Source: Bacteroidales bacterium (GTDB taxonomy: Bacteria; Bacteroidota; Bacteroidia; Bacteroidales; UBA1715). From it: a stretch of 15,360 bases of DNA. The notes below the pieces were generated by a model. It was not told the DNA's origin, searched no databases, and was given only the letters and a program-made list of their open reading frames with translations. A program made the translations under genes and the position numbers. The stretch spans positions 1 through 15,360 of the forward strand of contig JAFZTG010000002.1 in NCBI GenBank assembly GCA_017618935.1. The letters are read 5' to 3'. How positions within the stretch are numbered: the first letter of the stretch is position 1; every line of letters begins with the position of its first letter. This document shows positions 7,077 through 14,124 of this stretch, in pieces.

Positions 7077-8150
7077 ATGAGACGAATTCTTTTATTTCTA
7101 CTGCTTGCCCCACTCTCTATTTTTGCTCAAATAGGAGGTGCATCCACGTTTGAGTTCGTCACACTTCCCTATTCGGCATCTGAGAATGCATTTGGAGGAA
7201 ACATTATCACGCAACTTGACAATAAAGTTGCATTTGCCCTAAAAAATCCGTCATTGTTAGATTCCTCGTTTTCTAACGAAGCGACGGGAAATTATGGATT
7301 GCTTCATCAAAAAGAATCAGGAATTGGATATGGATCCATCGGCTTTGCCCATACACTTTCACATAACATCACAATGGTTGGAGGCATTCATTTCATCAGT
7401 TACGGAACGTTCGATGGATACGACGAATCTGGCACGGAAACCGGACATTTTTTCCCGAAAGAATATCTGCTGATTTGTGGAGCGTCTTATCCTATCAAAG
7501 AACACTTGACAGTGGGAGCAAACATAAAGCCGTTGCTTTCATATTTGGAAAGTTATTCGTCGTATGCTATGTTATTTGATGCTGGAATCACGTACAAAAA
7601 AGAACGGACATGTGCCTCGTTAACTGTACGAAACGCGGGGTGGCAGCTAAAACCTTACACCGACGGCAATCGTGAACCTATTCCATACAGCATAGATTTG
7701 GGCATTTCCCAAAAGTTGGAACACGCTCCATTGCAATTTAATCTTGCCTACGAGAATTTGCAGAAATTCGACATTTCAAATGTAGAACTGAAAAAGAAAA
7801 AAACAACATCTTCTTTGTATGTTGATGACGAAGAGCGAGCTTTTGTGACATTTGGCAAAAAATTCCTAAAACACATTGACATTTCCACAGAGATATTTAT
7901 AGGGAAAAATATTGTCGCCATGCTTGGCTACAATTATCAGAAATCTGATGAACTATCGTTTGGAACAACGAAAAAGGGTGTCGGACTTAATGTTGGATTA
8001 GCACTGAATTTTTCTCGATTCCAAATTTCATACGGTTGGGCAAAACAGCATGTTGCAGGGGGACGAAACGCATTTACCTTGGCTTTTAATGCTGAAACTT
8101 TATATTCTGTGTGTCGAAATAAAAAAAATGCTTATGATAATCGCAATTGA
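7077..8150 (+). CDS. porQ: Type IX secretion system protein PorQ
   Basis: PorQ is a Bacteroidota outer-membrane or periplasmic beta-barrel-type protein of the type IX secretion machinery, in the same broad fold family as PorV and PorP. The 357-aa product has a signal peptide (MRRILLFLLLAPLSIFA, cut before Q18) and starts its mature part with QIGGASTFEFVTLPYSASEN. This Q-I-G-G-x-S-x-F-x-F-x-x-LP-x-SA signature is what I rely on, with ENAFGGN and a KNPSLLD stretch following. The rest alternates short hydrophobic and polar segments, as in a beta barrel. The gene context also fits, since cmk and ispH follow in overlapping frames. The last 8 or so residues are encoded in DNA shared with cmk. It implies a type IX secretion apparatus encoded elsewhere in the genome. 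Confidence 0.88.
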   Translation: MRRILLFLLLAPLSIFAQIGGASTFEFVTLPYSASENAFGGNIITQLDNKVAFALKNPSLLDSSFSNEATGNYGLLHQKESGIGYGSIGFAHTLSHNITMVGGIHFISYGTFDGYDESGTETGHFFPKEYLLICGASYPIKEHLTVGANIKPLLSYLESYSSYAMLFDAGITYKKERTCASLTVRNAGWQLKPYTDGNREPIPYSIDLGISQKLEHAPLQFNLAYENLQKFDISNVELKKKKTTSSLYVDDEERAFVTFGKKFLKHIDISTEIFIGKNIVAMLGYNYQKSDELSFGTTKKGVGLNVGLALNFSRFQISYGWAKQHVAGGRNAFTLAFNAETLYSVCRNKKNAYDNRN

Positions 8151-8802
8151 CGGACATTCATCGTGCGGGAAAAGCACCATAGCAAAGTCACTGGCAAAAC
8201 GACTTGGTTTCACGTATGTTGACACTGGCGCCATGTATCGTGCCGTGACGCTTTTTTGCCAACAAAACAATTTGATAAGGAACGGCGTGGTCGATGAGGA
8301 AAATCTTGCAAAACGGATTGGGGAAATCAATATACGTTTTCAGGTAAACAACGACACGCAACTGCAAGACACCTATTTAAATGATGTTAATGTAGAAAAA
8401 CAAATTCGTAGTATGGAAGTTGCCCATGATGTGAGTCTTGTGAGCAAAATCGGTTTTGTGCGAAAAGCAATGGTTGAAAAACAGCAGGAATATGGTAAAA
8501 ACGCAAATGTAATAATGGATGGTCGTGACATTGGGACTGTGGTGTTTCCGAATGCCGACTACAAGTTTTTTGTGACAGCATCGCCCGAAATCCGTGCGAA
8601 ACGTCGCTACGACGAACTTATGGGAAAAGAAGGCAAGGCGAATTTCGACGAAATACTGGAAAATCTGAAACAACGCGACCTTATTGATTCCACACGAAAG
8701 GAAAGTCCGCTCAGACAAGCCGACGATGCAATCTTGGTTGACACAAGCAATATGACACGTGAAGGACAATTAGAATGGATTCTAAGCAAGATACAACGGT
8801 AG
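8128..8802 (+). CDS. cmk: Cytidylate kinase
   Basis: Cmk phosphorylates CMP and dCMP to the diphosphates with ATP, recycling CMP released by RNA turnover and phospholipid synthesis. Motifs are clear: P-loop GHSSCGKST (residues 9-17), VDTGAMYRAVT in the CMP-binding region, MDGRDIGTVVFP, and RKESPLRQADDAILVDTS near the C-terminus. The protein is 224 aa, normal for short bacterial Cmk. ATG 8128 gives MLMIIAIDG and ATG 8134 gives MIIAIDG; either is possible, and both lie inside porQ (overlap 17-23 nt). An A-run precedes 8128. The open frame extends further upstream to 8050, but that part is porQ sequence in another frame. The end overlaps ispH by 28 nt. Confidence 0.95.
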   Translation: MLMIIAIDGHSSCGKSTIAKSLAKRLGFTYVDTGAMYRAVTLFCQQNNLIRNGVVDEENLAKRIGEINIRFQVNNDTQLQDTYLNDVNVEKQIRSMEVAHDVSLVSKIGFVRKAMVEKQQEYGKNANVIMDGRDIGTVVFPNADYKFFVTASPEIRAKRRYDELMGKEGKANFDEILENLKQRDLIDSTRKESPLRQADDAILVDTSNMTREGQLEWILSKIQR

Positions 8803-9668
8803 AAATCGACTCAAAATCTGGGTTTTGCTTCGGGGTTATTAACGCCATACATCAAGCGGAGAAAGCACTCGAAGAAAAGGGCTCGTTGTATTGTCTCGGT
8901 GACATTGTGCATAACGGTGCTGAAGTTTCACGACTAAACGCCAAAGGTCTGGTTACAATCTCGTATGATCAATTCAAAGATTTGCACGACTGCACCGTGT
9001 TGCTCCGTGCCCACGGCGAGCCACCCGAAACCTACGAAATAGCACGGCAAAACAACATCACGATTATTGACGCAACTTGTCCCGTGGTGCTTGCCTTGCA
9101 AAAAAAGATAAAAAATGCCTATAAGGAGGCACAGAAGAAAAACGGACAAGTACTTATCTTCGGCAAACCAGGGCACGCCGAAGTTATTGGTCTGCTTGGA
9201 CAAACCGATAATTCCGCGATTGTTATCCATAAAATAGAAGACTTGAATTCTGTTGACTTTACTCGGCCGATAGTGCTATTTTCGCAAACAACGCAAAATA
9301 TTCACGATTTGAAGATAATTCAAGACGAAATAGCATTACGGGCAAAGACTGTCGGCAACACCGATTTCGTCTGTCACGACACCATTTGTCGTCGTGTGGC
9401 AAATCGCGAAAGTGACTTGATAAAATTTGCCCAAAAGTTCGACACCATCATTTTCGTTAGTGGCAAGAAAAGTTCCAACGGCAAAGTTCTCTACGACATT
9501 TGTAAGAAAATTAACGAAAATACTCATTTTGTTTCCCATAGTTCCGATTTGGAAGAAATCAATTTTAATCCTCACAAAACTGTTGGTATTTGTGGAGCAA
9601 CCTCAACGCCAAAATGGCTGATGGAAGAAATTGCAAATAAAATAAAAGAGACTATTTCGAAAGATTGA
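8775..9668 (+). CDS. ispH: 4-hydroxy-3-methylbut-2-enyl diphosphate reductase
   Basis: IspH is the last enzyme of the MEP (non-mevalonate) pathway. It reduces HMBPP to IPP and DMAPP with an iron-sulfur cluster. The three cluster cysteines are present: Cys18 in GFCFGV, Cys102 in DATCPVV and Cys205 in HDTIC. Other landmarks are the active-site histidines in VHNGAEV and RAHGEPP, SGKKSSNGK, and GATSTPKWLMEE near the end. The length of 297 aa is normal for the stand-alone form, with no ribosomal S1 fusion. The ATG at 8775 is inside cmk, 28 nt before its stop, and gives a short extension before the conserved core. An alternative later start would lose conserved sequence. Confidence 0.96.
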   Translation: MDSKQDTTVEIDSKSGFCFGVINAIHQAEKALEEKGSLYCLGDIVHNGAEVSRLNAKGLVTISYDQFKDLHDCTVLLRAHGEPPETYEIARQNNITIIDATCPVVLALQKKIKNAYKEAQKKNGQVLIFGKPGHAEVIGLLGQTDNSAIVIHKIEDLNSVDFTRPIVLFSQTTQNIHDLKIIQDEIALRAKTVGNTDFVCHDTICRRVANRESDLIKFAQKFDTIIFVSGKKSSNGKVLYDICKKINENTHFVSHSSDLEEINFNPHKTVGICGATSTPKWLMEEIANKIKETISKD

Positions 9669-9704
9669 TCAAGCGTTCTAATAAAATGATTGCAGAGAAA
9701 TATT

Positions 9705-10094
9705 TTATTTCCTTTTCTCAACCTCAACCATATTAAAGGGTACGTCAATAAATTGCTGATATTCGCTACCGGCTTCTTTCATATCTTCGTCGTTGGTCGC
9801 ATATTTCCATACAATTGAGACATTAAGACCTTTCTTTTCGTGCAGTTCCTCGGTCAAACGGAATAGTTTTACGAGATATTTTGAAGAGGCGGTATTGTAA
9901 TAATCCAGCAAAAGTTCAACAGAAAAATTTGTTTGCAAATTGTCCTTGTTCGTCTCAAACCACGACAAAACAGGCGTGTAGAACGATGTGGCATCTTCGG
10001 GAAAAGAACGACCTATCAGGCAAAGTTTATTGCCTTCCTCGTCGAAATAAACTTGTGGAGTATATGATGTCTGTTCTATAAATAAGTTTTCCAT
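9705..10094 (-). CDS. SiaC family regulatory phosphoprotein (DUF1987)
   Basis: The 129-aa protein matches the SiaC/DUF1987 family: MENLFI then TPQVYFDEEGNKLCLIGRS (as TPQVYFDEEG and NKLCLIGRS), FPEDATSFYTPVLSWFE, DYYNTASSKY in the middle, and the acidic NDEDMKEAGSEY followed by VPFNMVEVE. In Pseudomonas aeruginosa, SiaC is reversibly phosphorylated on Thr68 (SiaB kinase, SiaA phosphatase) and, when unphosphorylated, activates the diguanylate cyclase SiaD. With the ATG at 10094, the Thr of YNTASS is residue 68 here too, which also supports that start over GTG at 10097. It follows gmhA by 5 nt, so the two are probably one transcript. No SiaA, SiaB or cyclase gene is in the window, so its partner is unknown. 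Bacteroidota copies are sometimes mislabelled as nuclear pore subunits. Confidence 0.88.
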   Translation of the reverse strand: MENLFIEQTSYTPQVYFDEEGNKLCLIGRSFPEDATSFYTPVLSWFETNKDNLQTNFSVELLLDYYNTASSKYLVKLFRLTEELHEKKGLNVSIVWKYATNDEDMKEAGSEYQQFIDVPFNMVEVEKRK

Positions 10095-10099
10095 CACCG

Positions 10100-10681
10100 T
10101 TAGTTTTTCCGAAATAGAGCCGATTCAACAATACCACAGAGTATGTGTCCTATAAGTATGTGTGCCTCTTGGATTCGTGCCGTTTCGTTCGACGGAACTA
10201 TGATGCACGTATCACATAGTGAAGCCATTTTCCCTCCGTTTCCTCCCGTGAGCCCGACGGTATAAATTCCCTTTTCCTTGCAAAGCTGCAATGCTTTCAC
10301 AATATTTTCGGAATTTCCCGACGTGGAAATTCCAACAAAAATGTCGCCCGACTTTCCTTGTGCCGCCACTTGGCGCGAAAACAAGAAATCGTAGCCGTAA
10401 TCATTGGCAATTGATGTTACGATTGACGAATCGGTTGACAATGCAAGCGCAGGAAGCCCGATGTGGTCGAAACAAAATCTGTTTACCAATTCGGCAGCCA
10501 AATGTTGTGCATCGGCGGCACTGCCTCCGTTTCCGGCAAACATCGTCTTGTGGCCGTTTTTATATGCATCAATCATTTTTTTTGCGACAAGTTCAATCTG
10601 AGCGATAATGTTCTCATCGTTAAAAATCGCTTGTTTCACCGCTATTGACCGCTGAATCGTATCTTGAATAATTTGTTTCAT
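10100..10681 (-). CDS. gmhA: Phosphoheptose isomerase (sedoheptulose 7-phosphate isomerase)
   Basis: GmhA converts sedoheptulose 7-phosphate to D-glycero-manno-heptose 7-phosphate, the first step towards ADP- or GDP-heptose for lipopolysaccharide core, capsule or S-layer glycans. The 193-aa SIS-domain protein has GNGGSAADAQH (residues 50-60), STSGNSEN (119-126) and QEAHILIGH (171-179). The catalytic set seen in E. coli GmhA (His61, Glu65, Gln172, His180) corresponds here to His60, Glu64, Gln171 and His179, at a constant offset of one. I chose ATG 10681 over TTG 10687, because MKQIIQ is the natural N-terminus and a -7 element lies 17 nt upstream. The next gene, siaC, starts 5 nt after its stop. 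Other heptose-pathway genes are not adjacent. Confidence 0.93.
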   Translation of the reverse strand: MKQIIQDTIQRSIAVKQAIFNDENIIAQIELVAKKMIDAYKNGHKTMFAGNGGSAADAQHLAAELVNRFCFDHIGLPALALSTDSSIVTSIANDYGYDFLFSRQVAAQGKSGDIFVGISTSGNSENIVKALQLCKEKGIYTVGLTGGNGGKMASLCDTCIIVPSNETARIQEAHILIGHILCGIVESALFRKN

Positions 10682-10698
10682 TACCAAATCTTTGTCTG

Positions 10699-10706
10699 CA
10701 AATGTA
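10699..10706 (-). promoter_or_regulatory. Candidate -7 promoter element for gmhA-siaC
   Basis: On the minus strand this reads TACATTTG, an exact TAnnTTTG match, inside TTATACATTTG, an 11-base string repeated in front of psd. There are 17 nt between it and the gmhA ATG. I see no matching -33 TTTG. Confidence 0.55.
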
Positions 10707-10748
10707 TAAGTTTTTATGGTAAAAAATATATGCGATTGCGGATTTCTC

Positions 10749-10756
10749 TATCTTTG
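10749..10756 (+). promoter_or_regulatory. Candidate -7 promoter element for pgeF
   Basis: TATCTTTG is an exact TAnnTTTG match with 16 nt to the pgeF ATG. It diverges from the gmhA element 42 nt away. No -33 TTTG is present at 19-21 nt. Confidence 0.55.
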
Positions 10757-10772
10757 AGACAGAAAAACGGAT

Positions 10773-11504
10773 ATGCAGTACGTAGAAACAGATATTCCTC
10801 ATTTTGAATGGCTCAACAATCCTCGTTGCATTGCGGGCTTTTCCACGCGAAAAGGTGGCGTGAGTTCTGGCGTGTATGCGAGCATGAACGTGGGCTTACA
10901 TTCCAAGGACGAACATGAAAACGTTTTGGAAAATCGTTCACGATTGTTTCAACAAATCGCTCCGCAGTTCAAGATACTGAACTTGCACCAAATCCATTCA
11001 GCCGACGTGATTCGTGCCGATGCGTCGTTTGTAAACGATTACGAGGCTGACGGTTTTTTCACGACGGAAAAAGGTCTGCTGCTCACGATTTCTATTGCCG
11101 ACTGTGGTTCCGTGTTGTTCCACGACAAGGATTTCACCATCATTGCCGGTTTGCATTGTGGCTGGCGTGGTACTCGTGACGGCATTATTCAGAATATGGT
11201 TTCTCATTTGTCGCAGTTTGTCAATCCTCAGAATCTTGTGGCATACATTGGACCAATGATTCAAAAAGAAAACTATGAAGTGGGGACAGAGTTCCATGAT
11301 TTCTTTCCCCACGAGTTTTTGGAGGAAAGAAACAATAGTTTGTACCTTGACTTGAACGGTTGCGTGGAAACAATCTTGCACGACTGCAACGTCGGGGAAA
11401 TCCACAACGCCCGACTGGATACGTTCTCGAATCCCGACACTTTTTTCTCGTACCGACGCGATGGCGCGACAGGACGAATGTGTTCCTTCATAGGATTGAA
11501 ATAA
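10773..11504 (+). CDS. pgeF: Peptidoglycan editing factor / YfiH-LACC1 family oxidoreductase
   Basis: PgeF (YfiH) removes peptidoglycan precursors that carry L-Ser in place of L-Ala in E. coli. Bacterial and animal members of the family also show purine nucleoside phosphorylase, adenosine deaminase or polyphenol oxidase activity. The protein is 243 aa. The metal and active-site residues are in place: His75 in LHQIHSADV, Cys111 in IADCGSV and His128 in LHCGWRG; these sit exactly four residues beyond His71, Cys107 and His124 of the E. coli protein. The family start motif FSTRKGGVSSGVYASMN (23-39) and end motif FFSYRRDGATGRM are intact. It appears to be monocistronic: divergent from gmhA, with a separate promoter candidate before the next gene. 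Which of the reported activities matters here is not shown. Confidence 0.92.
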   Translation: MQYVETDIPHFEWLNNPRCIAGFSTRKGGVSSGVYASMNVGLHSKDEHENVLENRSRLFQQIAPQFKILNLHQIHSADVIRADASFVNDYEADGFFTTEKGLLLTISIADCGSVLFHDKDFTIIAGLHCGWRGTRDGIIQNMVSHLSQFVNPQNLVAYIGPMIQKENYEVGTEFHDFFPHEFLEERNNSLYLDLNGCVETILHDCNVGEIHNARLDTFSNPDTFFSYRRDGATGRMCSFIGLK

Positions 11505-11525
11505 GATCGTTTTAATTGGCTAACT

Positions 11526-11567
11526 GTTTGGTTTTCTTGAATTAATTTCCTTTTTTTGCCACCAAAC
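11526..11567 (+). promoter_or_regulatory. Candidate cvfB promoter bracketed by a 7-bp inverted repeat
   Basis: TTTG (11527-11530), a 20-nt spacer and TTTTTTTG (11551-11558) resemble the Bacteroidota -33/-7 pair with one mismatch in the -7 element. This is the only place in the window where a plausible -33 and -7 occur together at normal spacing, apart from a weaker version at psd. GTTTGGT (11526-11532) and ACCAAAC (11561-11567) form a perfect inverted repeat around the promoter, possibly an operator. There are 16 nt from the -7 element to the ATG. Confidence 0.45.
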
Positions 11568-11574
11568 GATTACT

Positions 11575-12408
11575 ATGTTACAACTCGGAAAGAAAAATAC
11601 GCTCAAAGTGCTTCGCAAGGTCGATTTCGGCTTTTATCTCGATGGTGCCGAATACGATAGCATTTTGTTGCCCAATCGCTATGCTCCCGAAGATTTGAAG
11701 GAAGGCGACGAAATTGAAGTCTTCATTTATCTTGATTCCGAGGATAGGATTATTGCCACAACAGAGACGCCGCTTGCCGAAGTCGGACAATTTGCCTATT
11801 TGACGGCAAAGGAAGTGAATAAATTCGGCGCTTTTCTGGATTGGGGACTGCCCAAAGACTTGTTTGTTCCCTATCGCGAGCAAAAAATGCGCATGCAAGC
11901 TGGCAAAAAATACTGGGTGTATATTTACGTTGATGACGACACCGACAGAATAGCCGCTTCCGCTAAGATTGACAGATTTCTTGACCGATACAACCCTCCC
12001 TACGCCGAAGGCGATGAAGTCCTGATAAAGATTCATTCCAAGACGGAATTGGGAACAAAAGTGATTGTGGACGATTTGTATTGGGGCATTATTTACAATA
12101 ATGAGACATTTGCAAATCTTTCCGTTGGAGAGACGAGAATTGCCTATATCAAGAAGATTCGTGAAGACCTGAAATTGGACATAAGTCTTTCAAAAACGGG
12201 ATATCGGAACAAAATTTCCGATATTGAATCAACGATTCTTTCTGCTCTCGAAGCACAAAACGGTTTTCTGCCGTTGCACGACAAAAGTTCCTCGGAAGAA
12301 ATCAAAGAGCAACTTGCAATGAGCAAAAAATCATTCAAGATGGCTATTGGCGGCCTTTACAAGCAAGGGAAAATCATCATTGAGGACAACGGCATACGAT
12401 TGAAATGA
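11575..12408 (+). CDS. cvfB: CvfB-like S1 domain RNA-binding protein
   Basis: CvfB (YitL) proteins bind RNA through several S1-type OB domains and a C-terminal winged helix; in Staphylococcus aureus, CvfB affects virulence gene expression. This 277-aa protein has the same plan. There is an N-terminal S1-like domain (about 1-62), a second beginning LTAKEVNKFGAFLDWGLPKDLFVPY (about 75-135, split here as LTAKEVNKFGAF and LDWGLPKDLFVPY), a third (about 145-205), and a winged helix (about 215-277) with the typical MSKKSFKMAIGGLYKQGKI. It is cytoplasmic. Its last codons overlap the dusB start in ATGA, so an RNA-binding protein is translationally coupled to a tRNA-modifying enzyme. Family call is good; the regulatory role in Bacteroidota is not established by sequence. 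Confidence 0.88.
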   Translation: MLQLGKKNTLKVLRKVDFGFYLDGAEYDSILLPNRYAPEDLKEGDEIEVFIYLDSEDRIIATTETPLAEVGQFAYLTAKEVNKFGAFLDWGLPKDLFVPYREQKMRMQAGKKYWVYIYVDDDTDRIAASAKIDRFLDRYNPPYAEGDEVLIKIHSKTELGTKVIVDDLYWGIIYNNETFANLSVGETRIAYIKKIREDLKLDISLSKTGYRNKISDIESTILSALEAQNGFLPLHDKSSSEEIKEQLAMSKKSFKMAIGGLYKQGKIIIEDNGIRLK

Positions 12409-13382
12409 AGATTGGCACGATAGAATTTGGTCCATTCCCCGTTTTCGCCGCACCTATGGAAGATGTGAGCGAACCGTCATTTCGCTATATGTGCAAAAAA
12501 TATGGCGCCGACTTGCTTTATTCAGAATTTGCAGCCTGCGACGCGATAGCCCGTTCCATAAACCAAACAATGCGAAAAATCAAAAGTTACGAATACGAAC
12601 GGCCGTTTGTGGTACAGATTTTTGGCAAAGTTCCCGAAACAATGGCTGAAGCCGCAAAAATCGTTGAAGCCGAGTTTAAACCCGACATTATTGATATAAA
12701 TTTTGGTTGCCCCGTAAAGAAAATTGCGGGCAAAGGTGCCGGCTCGGGCTTGTTGCGTAACATTCCCCTGATGGTTGACATAGCCAAGTCGGTGGTGAAT
12801 GCCGTTTCCACTCCAGTGACGGCAAAAACACGTTTGGGCTGGGACAGCAACGATATGCCTATCGTGTCGGTTGCAGAACAGTTACAAGATGTTGGCATTC
12901 AAGCCCTTACCATTCACGGGCGCACGCGGGCGCAAATGTACACGGGCGAAGCCGACTGGACTTTAATTGGCGAAGTGAAACGAAATCCACGAATGCACAT
13001 TCCCATAATTGGAAATGGCGATATCGACTCTCCTCAAAAAGCCAAGGAAGCCTTTGAAAACTATGGCGTCGACGCTATTATGATAGGTCGTGCAAGTATA
13101 GGCGCCCCGTGGATATTCCAACACGTGAAACACTATCTTCTTACTGGCGAACTGCTGCCCGAACCAGGCATACGGGAACAAGTGGAGGTTATAAAAGAAT
13201 CAATGTTGAAATCCGTTGAATTTATGGGCTTACCCTACGGAGTAATTCACATGCGCCGTCAGTTTGCACGCACGTTCAAAGGATTGGAAAATTTTCGTGA
13301 AACACGCATAAAACTCCTTAACCTCACCGACTTGCAAGAAACAATGGACTTGCTCGACTTTATTGCTGAGAAATGGGGATAA
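12405..13382 (+). CDS. dusB: tRNA-dihydrouridine synthase, DusB-type
   Basis: Dus enzymes use FMN and NADPH to reduce uridines in the tRNA D-loop to dihydrouridine. The 325-aa protein has APMEDVSEPSFR (16-27), INFGCPVKKIAGKGAGS with catalytic Cys102, KTRLGW (141-146), HGRTRAQMYTG (171-181), GNGDI (203-207) and IGRASIGAPWIF for the flavin phosphate. A C-terminal helical tRNA-binding domain then carries MRRQFARTFKGL. The GCPVKKI-GSGLL style and length fit DusB; DusA and DusC differ in these motifs. It overlaps cvfB by four bases (ATGA). Its 3' end overlaps the convergent mqnA gene by 23 nt. Confidence 0.93.
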   Translation: MKIGTIEFGPFPVFAAPMEDVSEPSFRYMCKKYGADLLYSEFAACDAIARSINQTMRKIKSYEYERPFVVQIFGKVPETMAEAAKIVEAEFKPDIIDINFGCPVKKIAGKGAGSGLLRNIPLMVDIAKSVVNAVSTPVTAKTRLGWDSNDMPIVSVAEQLQDVGIQALTIHGRTRAQMYTGEADWTLIGEVKRNPRMHIPIIGNGDIDSPQKAKEAFENYGVDAIMIGRASIGAPWIFQHVKHYLLTGELLPEPGIREQVEVIKESMLKSVEFMGLPYGVIHMRRQFARTFKGLENFRETRIKLLNLTDLQETMDLLDFIAEKWG

Positions 13383-14124
13383 GTTCCATCTCGCGTGCCT
13401 TTTCAAAATACAGTTCCATTGATTGTCGCTTTTGTTCCGACAATTCAAATTCAACGCTATGATACAAATAGTTAACGATATCGAATGAAAATGTTTTGTG
13501 CATTGAAGCAATCGCGTCATCTATGTGTTCTACGCCATATTTGCAAGCTGCGTTAAATTCTTCAACAAAATCCGACGACATACGTTTGTTGGCAACCCAT
13601 GCGGCAAAAACAAAGGGCAAACGGAACGCGTCGTACCATTCTTTTGCCAAATCGTACACAAAGGCAAATTTGTGAGCATTCAGCAGTGCCCTATCCCCTA
13701 TTATTATTTTCGCTGACGAATCATCTTTCAATTCGTAGCCAGGTTCACTCATTTGAAATGTTGGAGTAATGTTCCACACATATTTTGCCAGAATTTGCAC
13801 CAAAATATTTGTCGTACGAGACTGATAATCAAGCGTTATAGTAGAAATTTTATCCAATGGTTTATTAGAGCACAACAATACGGAATCAACTCGCTGTGAA
13901 GCACTTATGCAATAATTGGATATAATCTGTGAGTCGGGAATCGACGGAATTGCACCTATTGAGATTATTGACAAGTCAACTTCGTCGGAACACAACATTT
14001 GCGCCACTTGAGCAGGATATCCAAACGAAAACGAAGCAAGCGACTGTAACGGCTTACTTCGTAATAGTCCATACGTAAAGGGAATCGTGTTGCTATAATC
14101 TATAATTGAAACACGCGTTTTCAT
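13360..14124 (-). CDS. mqnA: Chorismate dehydratase MqnA (futalosine menaquinone pathway)
   Basis: MqnA dehydrates chorismate to 3-enolpyruvyl-benzoate, the entry step of the futalosine route to menaquinone. The 254-aa protein has a periplasmic-binding-protein-like fold without a signal peptide. It starts VSIIDYSNTIPFTYGL, matching the family's S-x-x-x-x-NT-x-PF-x-YGL signature, followed by FGYPAQVAQML, DEVDLSIISIGAIP, LDYQSRTTNILVQILAKY, IGDRALL and FVFAAWVANK. The ATG shares its first base with the last base of the psd stop (TAATG). The 3' end overlaps dusB by 23 nt tail to tail. The gene suggests this organism uses the futalosine pathway rather than MenF/D/C/E/B. Other mqn genes are not in the window. 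Confidence 0.9.
   Translation of the reverse strand: MKTRVSIIDYSNTIPFTYGLLRSKPLQSLASFSFGYPAQVAQMLCSDEVDLSIISIGAIPSIPDSQIISNYCISASQRVDSVLLCSNKPLDKISTITLDYQSRTTNILVQILAKYVWNITPTFQMSEPGYELKDDSSAKIIIGDRALLNAHKFAFVYDLAKEWYDAFRLPFVFAAWVANKRMSSDFVEEFNAACKYGVEHIDDAIASMHKTFSFDIVNYLYHSVEFELSEQKRQSMELYFEKAREMELIPISQQ

Noticed and set aside
8377..8769. 130-codon minus-strand open frame opposite cmk
   Set aside because: It is a shadow of cmk, whose motifs are complete on the other strand.
9697..9711. Short stem GAAATA/TATTTC between ispH and siaC, considered as a terminator
   Set aside because: The stem is 6 bp with a single G-C pair and a 3-nt loop, and it overlaps the siaC stop; too weak to call.
11578..12036. 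152-codon minus-strand open frame opposite cvfB
   Set aside because: It is fully antisense to the S1 domains of a supported gene and lacks motifs of its own.
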